Positions 44,085 to 52,741 of a stretch of 64,000 nt of DNA are shown here, in pieces. A model generated the notes under the pieces. That model saw only the letters and a program-made list of their open reading frames with translations. It did not search any database and had not been told where the DNA came from. The position numbers and the translations under genes were made by a program. Position 1 is the stretch's first letter. Every line of letters starts with the position of its first letter. Location: assembly GCA_036496605.1 (NCBI GenBank), contig DASXKV010000056.1, forward strand, positions 17,185 through 81,184, written 5' to 3'. The DNA is from Gemmatimonadaceae bacterium (GTDB lineage Bacteria; Gemmatimonadota; Gemmatimonadetes; Gemmatimonadales; Gemmatimonadaceae).

Positions 44085-44891
44085 ATGGCTTATCAACTGA
44101 CCTTCGACGATCCGGGACGCGACACCAATACGTTCTATCGCCGCACGCTGCACGTGCTGAGCGATGCGCGAGTTCCCTTTCTCGTCGGCGGCTCGCACGC
44201 CATTCTGCACTACACCGGCATCATTCGCGAAACGAAGGATTTTGATCTCTTCGTCCGTCGCGCCGATGTTGAAAAAGCTCTCGAGTCACTCGCGCTCGCC
44301 GGTTACTGGACGCAAGTCACGTTTCCGCATTGGCTCGCCAAAGCCAGACAGGGGACGGATCACGTCGATCTCGTGTTCAGCTCCGGCAATGGCGTCTGCC
44401 GCGTCGACGATGGCTGGTTCGATCACGCCATCGAGGCTGAGGTGCTCGGGATGCCGGTGAAGATCGCACCAGTCGAGGAGCTGCTGTGGCAGAAATCGTT
44501 CGTCATGGAGCGCGAGCGGTACGACGGCGCTGACATCATGCACCTCCTGCGCACGTGCGCGGAAACGATCGATTGGGCGCGTCTGATGCAACGCTTCGAG
44601 CAGCACTGGCAGATGTTCTTGCTCAACCTCTTGCTGTTTGGTTTCGTGTACCCGTCCGAGCGACATCGCGTTCCGCCTCACGTCCTCGGCGAGTTGCTCT
44701 CGCGATTCCAGGCGGAGATCGACAGTCCGGCGACGGAAGACCGCGTCTGCCGCGGCACGCTCCTTTCCCGGGCCCAGTATCTCCTCGATATCGGCCAGTA
44801 CGGATATCAGGATGCTCGTATCGCCCCACGTGGCAACATGAGCGCCGAAGATTGCGTGTACTGGACCTGGGCGATCGAGAACGTGGACTGA
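44085..44891 (+). CDS. Nucleotidyltransferase-fold protein
   Basis: In this 268-residue protein, residues about 20-55 (FLVGGSHAILHYTG, then RETKDFDLFV) form a minimal nucleotidyltransferase core with GGS and DxD motifs, as in DUF6036/AbiEii-like proteins. The C-terminal two thirds are helical (LNLLLFGFVYPSERHRVPP). No toxin-antitoxin partner is adjacent, so a housekeeping or RNA-modifying role is as likely as a toxin role. The start ATG at 44085 lies 102 nt from the divergent phosphoesterase start. Confidence 0.72.
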   Translation: MAYQLTFDDPGRDTNTFYRRTLHVLSDARVPFLVGGSHAILHYTGIIRETKDFDLFVRRADVEKALESLALAGYWTQVTFPHWLAKARQGTDHVDLVFSSGNGVCRVDDGWFDHAIEAEVLGMPVKIAPVEELLWQKSFVMERERYDGADIMHLLRTCAETIDWARLMQRFEQHWQMFLLNLLLFGFVYPSERHRVPPHVLGELLSRFQAEIDSPATEDRVCRGTLLSRAQYLLDIGQYGYQDARIAPRGNMSAEDCVYWTWAIENVD

Positions 44892-44972
44892 GCGACGATA
44901 TTCCAACCGTCGGCGCGGTTCCGGTGTCTTACTCGACGTTGGTGCTGCATAACTCACCCCACGTCGAGAGCC

Positions 44973-46049
44973 ATGCTCGCCATTCGATCGGTACTACATA
45001 CCACACTCGGCACAGGCATCGCCGTCGCGGCACTCACCTCCGCGCTCGCCGCGCAAACGGAACGCCGTACACTCTCGGGCGACCGCGTCGCGATCTACAA
45101 TCTCGCGGGTAAGCTTCGCGTCGAATCGGCAAGCGGGTCCGACGTGGTCGTCGAGATCACGCGCGGTGGGCGTGACGCGCGCGAGCTTCGCGTCGAACAA
45201 GGAACGATCGGCGATCGTGAGGCATTGCGCATCATCTATCCGGCGGATCGGGTGGTGTATCCAGAGCTTGGACGCTCGGATCACAGCACGGTCAGCGTTC
45301 GCGACGACGGAACGTGGGGCGACGAGAGCTCGCGGCGAAATCCGGATCGAGAGCGGAACCGGATCGAGATCAGCGCCGCCGGTTCCGGTTTGGAAGCCTG
45401 GGCGGACATCCGTGTACTCGTGCCGCACGGCCAACACATTGTCGTTCGCAATGCCGTGGGTGAAGCGCGCATAACGACCGTCGATGCGGATCTCTCCGTC
45501 GACGTGAACAACGCCACCGTCACCGCCGAGCGCACGCGCGGTCGACTCTCGCTCAACACGGGCTCCGGCAGCGTGTCGCTGACGGACGCGCAGGGCGACG
45601 TCAACCTCGACACGGGCTCGGGTTCCGTGACGATCGCCGGAATCAGAGGGCAAACGCTTCACATGGATACTGGGTCCGGATCCATTCAGGGGCGAGATAT
45701 CGACGTCGATGATCTGAAGGCCGACGTTGGATCCGGCGGCGTGCGACTCGAGCGCGTTCGAGCGAGCAGCGTCGACGTCGACGCCGGGAGCGGCGGCACG
45801 GAGCTCGAGCTGCTGTCGACCGTCGATCGACTGAAGATCGATGCGGGGTCAGGCGGCGTTACCGTACGTCTCCCGGAATCACTGAACGCCAACGTCGACA
45901 TCGAGACCGGCAGCGGCGGCATCGACACGGATTTCGCCGTTCAGGTCACGCGCTTCGAGAAGCGTCACATGGTCGGCAAGATCGGCGACGGCCGCGGCCA
46001 GATCCGGATCGAGAGCGGCTCCGGCAACGTCAGGCTCCTGAAGGGGTAA
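44973..46049 (+). CDS. Exported beta-helical DUF4097-like protein
   Basis: This 358-residue protein has a signal peptide (LHTTLGTGIAVAALTSALAAQ). The second half is a regular beta-solenoid made of repeats such as LSLNTGSGSVSLTDAQGDV, LDTGSGSVTIAGIRG and VDAGSGGTELELL, each about 17-20 residues with a GSG turn. This matches the DUF4097 repeat family. It probably sits in the periplasm or outer membrane. Its function is unknown; in other bacteria such proteins accompany envelope-stress regulators, but none is adjacent here. Confidence 0.8.
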   Translation: MLAIRSVLHTTLGTGIAVAALTSALAAQTERRTLSGDRVAIYNLAGKLRVESASGSDVVVEITRGGRDARELRVEQGTIGDREALRIIYPADRVVYPELGRSDHSTVSVRDDGTWGDESSRRNPDRERNRIEISAAGSGLEAWADIRVLVPHGQHIVVRNAVGEARITTVDADLSVDVNNATVTAERTRGRLSLNTGSGSVSLTDAQGDVNLDTGSGSVTIAGIRGQTLHMDTGSGSIQGRDIDVDDLKADVGSGGVRLERVRASSVDVDAGSGGTELELLSTVDRLKIDAGSGGVTVRLPESLNANVDIETGSGGIDTDFAVQVTRFEKRHMVGKIGDGRGQIRIESGSGNVRLLKG

Positions 46050-46111
46050 TCAGAATCGGTTCTGCAGTTCGCACGGCCGTGCTGTGGGGGCGCGGTTGCT
46101 GCGGGCGACGC

Positions 46112-46141
46112 GTGAGAGGAGCGAAGTACTGCTTCTCTCAC
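46112..46141. terminator. Hairpin between convergent genes
   Basis: GTGAGAGGAGC (46112-46122) and GCTTCTCTCAC (46131-46141) form an 11-bp stem with one G-U pair. The right arm contains the stop codon of the LuxR-type gene. It probably acts as a shared terminator. Confidence 0.6.
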
Positions 46142-49100
46142 GTATCGTTTAATAGTCCCGACGTTCGCGCATAATCCGCGAGCTCGCCGCGCGACGTCAG
46201 CCCGAGCTTCGAAAAAATATTCGAGAGATGCGTGCTCACCGTACGGGAAGAGATGTCGAGCGCAGCACCGATCTCCTTGTTCGACTGACGATCCGCGACG
46301 AGCCGGACGATCTCGAGCTCGCGACCCGTTAGGCCCGCCGCTCCCTCTGCGTGTGACCGCACCGGCGGCCTCGCGCCAAGCTCGCGCAACTGCTCGCGCG
46401 TCGCCTTGAGCTCCGGCTCGGCACCGAGCCGCGCGAACACCTCGTGAGCGCGGCGCAGCTCGCGCGTCGCTCCCTCTCGGTCGCCCGTCTCGGCGAGCGC
46501 TCGCGCCAATTGCCGCCGCACGCGCGCCGCATCAGGGACATACGGAATTGCCTCCAGCTGCTCGGCCACCGTGCGCAGCATCTCGACCGATCGCGATTTG
46601 TTGCCCTGCAGCAGCTCGGCGAGCGCCACCGACGCATCGGCCCACGCGAGGCCGAGGCGATGGTCGAGACGTCCGGCGTCGCGCCGCAATCGTTGGCCCA
46701 CACGCAGCGCGCGTCTCATGTCGCTCTTCCAGAGCGCCGCCTCGGCGATTACCGGCATCAGCCGATGCACCGCCCAGACGACGTACCCAGACGCATCGGC
46801 GATCTCGAGGCCGCGTTCGCCGGTGCGAATCGCCGTCTCGTAGTCCTGCATCGTGAGGTGATACGCAGCGCGGCCAGTGTGTGCAGGCACGATCGAATGC
46901 ACGTCACCGCGAGCCGATTCTTCGCCCGCTCCGGAGAGTTCCCAGGCCTCGTCGACACACGCCTTGCCACCCTCCACGTTCCCGCGGCCAAAGTACAACA
47001 AGCCGAGCCACACCAGGAGTCGCGGAATCAGCGTACTCTGGCCTAACGAGCGCGCGACGGCGAGCGTGGCCTCGGCGAGCGTCACGGCCGTGTCCCACTC
47101 TCCAATACCGGCGTAGTACTCGATCGTGACTTCAGCCGTCCAGGCCCGCAACAGCGGAGATCGAAGCTCGTCGGCGAGGCGTTGCGCCTCGGCCAGATGA
47201 TGCGCGATATCCTCGACGCTCGCGGTGAGCCCGCCGAGCATTGCCAGCGCCCAGTGCGCCGACCATTCGACGCCACGTTGGCCCGATTGCTCAGCGAGCA
47301 CGATCGCTCGGGCGCCGTGTTTCCGCGCGAGCTGCGGTGGACCGGTCCACACGTAAAGGAGCAGCAGCGCGCGATGCACTCGGGCCAGAAGCGCGGCGTC
47401 GCCTAACCGCTCGGCGATGTCGAGGGCGAGGTGCACCACACGCTCGGACTCGTCACGCCGCCCGAGTCCCTGGAGACACATGCCCTTCGCGATGAGCGTG
47501 CGCGCTTCGACCGCCGGCTCTCCAGCGGCGATTGCGGCCGCGATGGCGGCGTCGTAATGCGAGAGGGCCTCCTCGTGACGGCCGCTCCAGTACGACACCA
47601 TGCCCATGTTGCGGCGAATCGTTGCCAGCCGGGAGTGCAATCCGCGTTTCTCGGCGTCCTCGGCTGCTCGGCGCCAGAGCGTGAGCGCGGCGGGATACTC
47701 CCCGAGTCGCTGCCGCGCACGCGCGAGATCGTGCGCCACGGCGATCGATCGTTCGTCGTCGACGGCCCCCAGTCGCTCGAGCTGCTCCAGCGCGGCAGCG
47801 AGATAATCGGCTGCCTCACGATTGGCATGCTTCGCCATCGCGTCCATGCCCGCCGCATGGAGGTACTGGACGGCCTTTTCCGCGAGCCGTCGCGCATCGG
47901 CGCGCAGGTAGTGGAATGCCAGCTCGTTGACGTGTCCGTTCGCGGCGGCGCCATAGAACGCCTCGAGCGATTCGGCAACGACGGCATGCAGCGCGCGCGC
48001 ACGGGCAAGTCCCAGCTCCGCGTAGAGCGCTTCCTGGAGCAGCGGATGAGTAAAGTCATACACAATCTCGCCGCTTTCCGCATGCTCGTCGATCACGCGG
48101 GCTGTCCGCAGCTCGTCCAGGGCAGTGAGCAGCGCATCCTGCGGAAGCTGACTCATAAAGGCGAGCGCATCGTGTGACGAGCGAGTGCCGATGACCGCAG
48201 CCAGATCCGCGAGCTGACGTGCCGGGGTAGAGAGCTGACCCAGCCGCGCGATGACGACGTCGTGAATCGTGCGCGGCAGCTTGAGGGCCTGGAGATCCTG
48301 AGCCGTGGGGGCACGCTCGCCGCCTGACGCCATCTCTTCCGCGAGCGCTTTCGCCGTTTCTTCGACGAAGAGCGGATTGCCGCGCGTGCGCTGGTGAATC
48401 AGTTCCGCCAACTCACGCGCTGCCGATTCGCCCAACAGCTGCTGGACGAGCTCGCGCGTCGACGCGATGTCCAACGGCGCCATGTGCATCGCCTGCGCGA
48501 CACCCAGTTCGGCCAGCGACGACTCCATGCCCTTGAGCACGGACCGCGCGCTGCCGGAACGCGAATCCGCGTCGTTGTACGTCGCGACGATGAGAATCCG
48601 ATCGTGCGCGATCTGGCGTGCGGTGAAATGCAAGAGCTCGAGCGAGGAGCTGTCGGCCCACTGCAGGTTGTCCAGGACGAGCAACAACGGTCGCTTCGCG
48701 GCAAAGCGAGATAAGAACTGTGTAAAGTTCCACAGGAGCCGCGCGCGGAGCTCCGACGGATCGCCACGCACACCGTTGCTTCGAAGCGGCTTGTCGCCCG
48801 TCGCCAGAGCGGGAAACAGCTGCACCAGCTCCGCGTTGCCACCGCGCGTCAATAGCGACAGCATCGACGGGTCGATTTGCCGAAGCAGCGGGAGCAGCGC
48901 GTCGGAGAACACGGCGTACGGCACTCCAGCCTCGACCGGGTATGCTCGTCCGACCGCTACGGAAAAACCACGCTTCGTCGCTTGCTCGGCAACGGCATTC
49001 GCCAGGCGCGTCTTTCCAATTCCGCTCTCGCCGGCGATGATGACCGTGCCGCCGCGTCCATCTTCTGCGTTCTGAACCGAACCAGCGAGCACTGCGAGTT

Positions 49101-49197
49101 CAGGGCCGCGCCCAGTGAGCGGAATCAGCTTCTCGGACGCGTGCCCACGCTTTATGCCGGGCGTCGTCGCCCCAGGTGGTGACGTGAGTCGATTCAT
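46138..49197 (-). CDS. Large LuxR-family regulator with AAA/NACHT-type ATPase and TPR region
   Basis: This 1019-residue regulator has the MalT-like/LAL layout. The N-terminal ATPase has Walker A AGESGIGKT near residues 53-61 and Walker B LLLVLDNLQWAD near 175. A long helical TPR-like region covers about 400-930. The C-terminal LuxR HTH is near 950-1005 (GLTGRELEIVRLVADRQSNKEIG, SSRTVSTHLSNIFSKLGL). Such proteins sense a ligand through ATPase/TPR modules and activate transcription. The target genes are unknown. The gene follows uppS in the same direction with a 78-nt gap. Confidence 0.92.
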   Translation of the reverse strand: MNRLTSPPGATTPGIKRGHASEKLIPLTGRGPELAVLAGSVQNAEDGRGGTVIIAGESGIGKTRLANAVAEQATKRGFSVAVGRAYPVEAGVPYAVFSDALLPLLRQIDPSMLSLLTRGGNAELVQLFPALATGDKPLRSNGVRGDPSELRARLLWNFTQFLSRFAAKRPLLLVLDNLQWADSSSLELLHFTARQIAHDRILIVATYNDADSRSGSARSVLKGMESSLAELGVAQAMHMAPLDIASTRELVQQLLGESAARELAELIHQRTRGNPLFVEETAKALAEEMASGGERAPTAQDLQALKLPRTIHDVVIARLGQLSTPARQLADLAAVIGTRSSHDALAFMSQLPQDALLTALDELRTARVIDEHAESGEIVYDFTHPLLQEALYAELGLARARALHAVVAESLEAFYGAAANGHVNELAFHYLRADARRLAEKAVQYLHAAGMDAMAKHANREAADYLAAALEQLERLGAVDDERSIAVAHDLARARQRLGEYPAALTLWRRAAEDAEKRGLHSRLATIRRNMGMVSYWSGRHEEALSHYDAAIAAAIAAGEPAVEARTLIAKGMCLQGLGRRDESERVVHLALDIAERLGDAALLARVHRALLLLYVWTGPPQLARKHGARAIVLAEQSGQRGVEWSAHWALAMLGGLTASVEDIAHHLAEAQRLADELRSPLLRAWTAEVTIEYYAGIGEWDTAVTLAEATLAVARSLGQSTLIPRLLVWLGLLYFGRGNVEGGKACVDEAWELSGAGEESARGDVHSIVPAHTGRAAYHLTMQDYETAIRTGERGLEIADASGYVVWAVHRLMPVIAEAALWKSDMRRALRVGQRLRRDAGRLDHRLGLAWADASVALAELLQGNKSRSVEMLRTVAEQLEAIPYVPDAARVRRQLARALAETGDREGATRELRRAHEVFARLGAEPELKATREQLRELGARPPVRSHAEGAAGLTGRELEIVRLVADRQSNKEIGAALDISSRTVSTHLSNIFSKLGLTSRGELADYARTSGLLNDT

Positions 49198-49275
49198 GCG
49201 CTCGAATCTTCACCAACTGGCCCAACACTGCCAGAGCAGAAATCGCCGCGAGATCGATGCGATCCCGCTGGTGAC

Positions 49276-50037
49276 TCAGCTTGCGGCTTGCGCCGGCACT
49301 CCGCCAAAGCGGCGTTCACGCGATTCGAATACACGCAGCGCCTCACGCAGTTCCTCCTCACCGAACTGCGGCCACATCGCTTGCGTGAAGTACAGCTCGG
49401 CGTACGCGCACTCCCAGAGCATGAAATCGCTGAGGCGCTGCTCGCCGCCGGTGCGAATCAGGAGATCGACGTCTCGCACGGGACGAGGATCGTGATGCAC
49501 TTCGGAAAGCAGCTCGCCGAACTGCTCTTTCGTGAGGGACGCCATCTCGCCGCCAGCCCTAACGACCTGCTGTGCATAACGCTCGGCAGCGCGCAGGATC
49601 CCGTCTCGCGACGAATAATCGATCGCCACGCGAAGGTGCAGATTGCGACAGCGCGCGGTGAGTGCCTCGGCGTCGACGATGGCGGCACGCAGTGGCGCCG
49701 GCAGCCGGTCACGACGACCGACGATCGTCAGGCGCACGCCGTTCGCGAGGCAGCGCTTCGATTCGGTGTGCAGCGATCGTCGAAGCAACCGCATGAGCGC
49801 GGTGACCTCGGGCGTTGGACGACTCCAGTTGTCGGACGAGAACGCGTACAACGTGAGCGTCCCGATACCGGCGCGGACCGCCGCTTCGACGATCGTGCGC
49901 GCCATGCGCACGCCCGCGTGGTGGCCAGCCGTGCGCGGCAGTCCCCGCGCCGCGGCCCATCGGCCGTTGCCGTCCATGATGATTCCAACATGAATGCCCG
50001 ACGTGGCAGAAAGCGTCACCGCTGAGTTCCGCGACAT
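49276..50037 (-). CDS. uppS: Isoprenyl transferase (undecaprenyl diphosphate synthase)
   Basis: This 253-residue cis-prenyltransferase has HVGIIMDGNGRWA near residues 16-28 (catalytic Asp and diphosphate loop), TLYAFSSDNWSRP, RTGGEQRLSDFMLWECAYAELYF and a final LREALRVFESRERRFGG helix. It synthesises undecaprenyl diphosphate, the lipid carrier for peptidoglycan and O-antigen. All family blocks are intact. It lies 21 nt downstream of the winged-helix regulator gene, in the same direction. Confidence 0.96.
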   Translation of the reverse strand: MSRNSAVTLSATSGIHVGIIMDGNGRWAAARGLPRTAGHHAGVRMARTIVEAAVRAGIGTLTLYAFSSDNWSRPTPEVTALMRLLRRSLHTESKRCLANGVRLTIVGRRDRLPAPLRAAIVDAEALTARCRNLHLRVAIDYSSRDGILRAAERYAQQVVRAGGEMASLTKEQFGELLSEVHHDPRPVRDVDLLIRTGGEQRLSDFMLWECAYAELYFTQAMWPQFGEEELREALRVFESRERRFGGVPAQAAS

Positions 50038-50058
50038 GTTATTTCGGATAGTAGACGC

Positions 50059-50508
50059 TCAGCGCTCGCGCGCGGCACGAATGAGTGCTTCCATGTGATC
50101 GAGGTACCGTTCGAACGCACGGCGTCCGGCGGCTGTGATTGAATACTCCGTTTTCGGCACGCGGTTCTCGAAAGACTTCGTGCAGGCGATGTAATTCGCC
50201 TCCTCCAGCTTCCTCGCATGCACGCTCAGGTTGCCGTCGGTCGTGGCCAGGAGCTTCTTGAGATCATTGAAGCTCACCGCGTCGGTGGCCGCGAGGGCGC
50301 TGAGAATTCCCAATCGGATGCGCTCGTGGATCAGACGATCGAGCGCCAGCGGGCCCTCGTTCTTCGCCTTGCCGCGCACCGTGCGCAATGGAGTCGGCGC
50401 CGCGGCGCGAGCCCTGCCATCGCCGCGCCGATGATCGCCTCCGTTCCCGCCACCAGCAGCCGCGGCGCCTTCGCCGCGGTCGTCCGGGACTGCGCCGTGC
50501 TTAGCCAC
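50059..50508 (-). CDS. Winged-helix transcriptional regulator
   Basis: This 149-residue protein has an N-terminal Gly/Ala/Arg-rich tail (about 50 residues). A winged-helix domain follows (RLGILSALAATDAVSFNDLKKLL, then TDGNLSVHARKLEEANYI, then KTEYSITAAGRRAFERYL). This is the PF13601-like MarR/PadR-related type often encoded with a membrane protein. Its ATG lies within the end of the upstream membrane protein gene (8-nt overlap). It probably represses its own operon through the palindrome at 51148. Confidence 0.85.
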   Translation of the reverse strand: MAKHGAVPDDRGEGAAAAGGGNGGDHRRGDGRARAAAPTPLRTVRGKAKNEGPLALDRLIHERIRLGILSALAATDAVSFNDLKKLLATTDGNLSVHARKLEEANYIACTKSFENRVPKTEYSITAAGRRAFERYLDHMEALIRAARER

Positions 50509-51109
50509 CGTACCTCCGCGCGATCAAGGTTCCAAAAACAATGTGCAGGCCGCCAAAGCCCGCGACCATCAGCGCCGTCGCCCACGTCGCCGGCGCGAAC
50601 AGCGCCCATGCACCAAGAAGCATGAATGCGGCGCCCATCACCGGAACAATCGACACCGAGTAGGTGCCTGCGGTGACAACCCCAGTGCCGTACAACAGCA
50701 TCCAACTGCCCGGCAGCAGTGACTGGAGTCCCCGATTGACGAAGAGCGCGGTGAGCATCACGCCCACGAGCATCGGCGGCGAGAAGCTCAGTATGAGCTT
50801 GCGTACCGGCCCGGTAAGGAGCGGCATACTCGCCGCGCGGGCCTTGAATGTCATGAACAGAATTGCGATGCCGGCGGCGAGAGCGGCTTCCACCAGCCAC
50901 GCGATCACCCACCCGGGGTAGGCCAATCGTGACGCGACGAGCGCGGCGACGATCGCCGTGCCGCCGATGACGACTTCGCCCCACCCTGAGACCGCCGTGA
51001 AGGTACCGGCTCGCTCCATCGTTTCGCGGATGTAGCGAAGATTGTCCATCGCGCGCTCTTGCATCTCCGGGGGAGTGGAGCGCGACGGGCGAAGCGGGAT
51101 CACCGGCAT
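50501..51109 (-). CDS. Multi-pass membrane protein paired with winged-helix regulator
   Basis: This protein of about 202 residues starts at ATG 51109 and has an N-terminal soluble part (RYIRETMERAGTFTAVSGWG). About five hydrophobic segments follow (VVIGGTAIVAALVAS, WVIAWLVEAALAAGIAILF, LILSFSPPMLVGVMLTALF and two more). No transporter signature is recognisable. It overlaps the downstream regulator by 8 nt, forming a common two-gene unit. A TTG 36 nt upstream could extend the protein by 12 residues. Confidence 0.75.
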   Translation of the reverse strand: MPVIPLRPSRSTPPEMQERAMDNLRYIRETMERAGTFTAVSGWGEVVIGGTAIVAALVASRLAYPGWVIAWLVEAALAAGIAILFMTFKARAASMPLLTGPVRKLILSFSPPMLVGVMLTALFVNRGLQSLLPGSWMLLYGTGVVTAGTYSVSIVPVMGAAFMLLGAWALFAPATWATALMVAGFGGLHIVFGTLIARRYGG

Positions 51110-51147
51110 GGGCTGAATGGTAGATGGTGACTGGAGCGCAAGCAAGT

Positions 51148-51164
51148 ACTTTGTATTGCAAAGT
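51148..51164. promoter_or_regulatory. Palindromic operator for winged-helix regulator operon
   Basis: A perfect inverted repeat ACTTTG-TATTG-CAAAGT lies 39 nt upstream of the membrane-protein start. Its AT-rich composition contrasts with the surroundings, and its size and position fit a dimeric winged-helix repressor site. The assignment is inferred from position. Confidence 0.6.
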
Positions 51165-51205
51165 TAGGACCCGCGCCGAAGGCTCCGTCTCTATCGCTCG
51201 GTAAC

Positions 51206-51439
51206 TTAGCCCTGATCCTCGGTCGGGTCGGGCTTCGCCTGTTTCCGCTCCCGCAGCTCGCGAAGGGCTGGATTCACACCCTTGTTCGGGATCATCGGCT
51301 GGTCGTGCGGATTCGACTGCAGTTTCTGCTTCTGCTCCTCGATTACACCACGATCCTCGTGACCCTCGCCCCACTTGTAATCCGTCGCGCCAGATTCGGC
51401 TGGATCGATGCTGTGTTGATCGGGACGCTTTCCACCCAT
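51206..51439 (-). CDS. Small hydrophilic hypothetical protein
   Basis: This 77-residue highly charged protein (MGGKRPDQHSIDPAES...) has no hydrophobic segment and is rich in Lys, Glu, Gln and Pro. It stands alone between the S58 peptidase and the regulator operon. It resembles small stress or disordered proteins, but no family is recognised. Coding is supported by the codon bias of the frame only. Confidence 0.5.
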   Translation of the reverse strand: MGGKRPDQHSIDPAESGATDYKWGEGHEDRGVIEEQKQKLQSNPHDQPMIPNKGVNPALRELRERKQAKPDPTEDQG

Positions 51440-51505
51440 GGCCGCCTCACTGCAGGAGTCTGCGAGCCTCCATGTCAGGAAGCGTGCCCGCCTCGTGCAG
51501 CGCGC

Positions 51506-52645
51506 TCAGCGGTCGGAGACGCGGAACTTCGTCAATATCTCACGCACCTTGTCCAGGGGGATCGCCTCGGCGGTGTGTCCGCTCCCCGTCACCGTAGTCG
51601 CCCGGAAGAGCGAATTGTAAATCGCCTCCTCCGTCGCCTCGACGACACACTCGAAGAGTGCCGACATCTCCTCGTTCGCCAGCTCCTCGGTCGTTAGGCG
51701 TTGCGCGTTATAGGCGCGCCGCACTCTGCTGTTCGTCGAGAACGCCAGCACATAATCTCCGGATCCGTTCGCGGCAGACGAGCCGGTGCGACTCAGTCCC
51801 ATGATCGCGCGCGCGGCGAGCCGGCGAAGGTTGCGATCGGAGAGCGGCGCATCGGTCGCGACAACCATCACGATCGATCCATCGCCTCGCTGCGTCGCCG
51901 ACTGCACGTCGCGTTTGAAGGCGTACTGGCCCAGCTCGCGCCCCACAGGCGCGCCGAGTACCTGCAGAATTCCCCCGAAGTTGCTTTGTACGAGGACGCC
52001 CACAGTCCAACCGCCAAGCGCTGCGGGAAGTACTCGCGAGCTGGTGCCGATCCCTCCCTTCCAGCCGAACGCGATCGTGCCGGCGCCCGCGCCGACGCTC
52101 CCCTCGGCAACCGGGCCCGACGCTGCGGCGGCGAGCGCTGCACGAACCTCCTTTGCGCCGATTGGCCGCGTCCGAATTGCGTTCAGCGTCCCGTCATTCG
52201 TCTCGGCGACCACTGGATTGATCGAGCGCACATTCTCCATGCCGGGTTGCTCGAGCATCCATCCGACCAATGCGTCCGCCGCATTCCAGACGCACAGCGT
52301 GCATGTGAGCAGAATTGGTGTCTCCAATTCCCCAAGCTCGTTGAGCTGCGTTGCCCCAAGCAGCTTGCCGAATCCATTGCCGACGTAGAGTGCTGCCGGT
52401 ACGCGATCGAGAAAGAGATTCCCCTCGTGAGGTAGGATTGCAGTGACGCCCGTGCGGACCGAGTCACCCTGTATCAGCGTAGCATGCCCCACCCGTACAC
52501 CGGCAACATCGGTTATGGCGTTGTTGCGACCCGTAGGGAACACGCCGGGCTTCACGCCAAGATCGCGCGCCCGCGCGCGCTGACCGTGTGCGGTCGTGGC
52601 GAGCGCCGCGACAAGAACCAAGGTCAATGGAAGAAGGTGACTCAT
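51506..52645 (-). CDS. P1 family peptidase (DmpA/S58 aminopeptidase-like)
   Basis: This 379-residue exported hydrolase has a signal peptide (LLPLTLVLVAALATTAHGQ). The S58 family features are ITDVAGVRVGHATL, GAGAGTIAFGWKGGIGTSSR and the autoprocessing/nucleophile segment VLVQSNFGG, in which Ser becomes the N-terminal nucleophile of the beta chain after cleavage. Members hydrolyse D- or beta-amino-acid peptides. Periplasmic location is inferred from the signal peptide. It is divergent from holB across 96 nt. Confidence 0.88.
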   Translation of the reverse strand: MSHLLPLTLVLVAALATTAHGQRARARDLGVKPGVFPTGRNNAITDVAGVRVGHATLIQGDSVRTGVTAILPHEGNLFLDRVPAALYVGNGFGKLLGATQLNELGELETPILLTCTLCVWNAADALVGWMLEQPGMENVRSINPVVAETNDGTLNAIRTRPIGAKEVRAALAAAASGPVAEGSVGAGAGTIAFGWKGGIGTSSRVLPAALGGWTVGVLVQSNFGGILQVLGAPVGRELGQYAFKRDVQSATQRGDGSIVMVVATDAPLSDRNLRRLAARAIMGLSRTGSSAANGSGDYVLAFSTNSRVRRAYNAQRLTTEELANEEMSALFECVVEATEEAIYNSLFRATTVTGSGHTAEAIPLDKVREILTKFRVSDR

Positions 52646-52741
52646 GAAGGTCTCCGGTCGACGCGCCAGTTCGCTTTACGCTGGTCGCAATGCCCTGCTC
52701 GATCTAATCTTCAGCTCGCACGCTGACACTAATCCGCATCA

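Noticed and set aside
43128..44891. Phosphoesterase and nucleotidyltransferase as a toxin-antitoxin pair
   Set aside because: The genes are divergent, large and not overlapping; neither resembles a known antitoxin.
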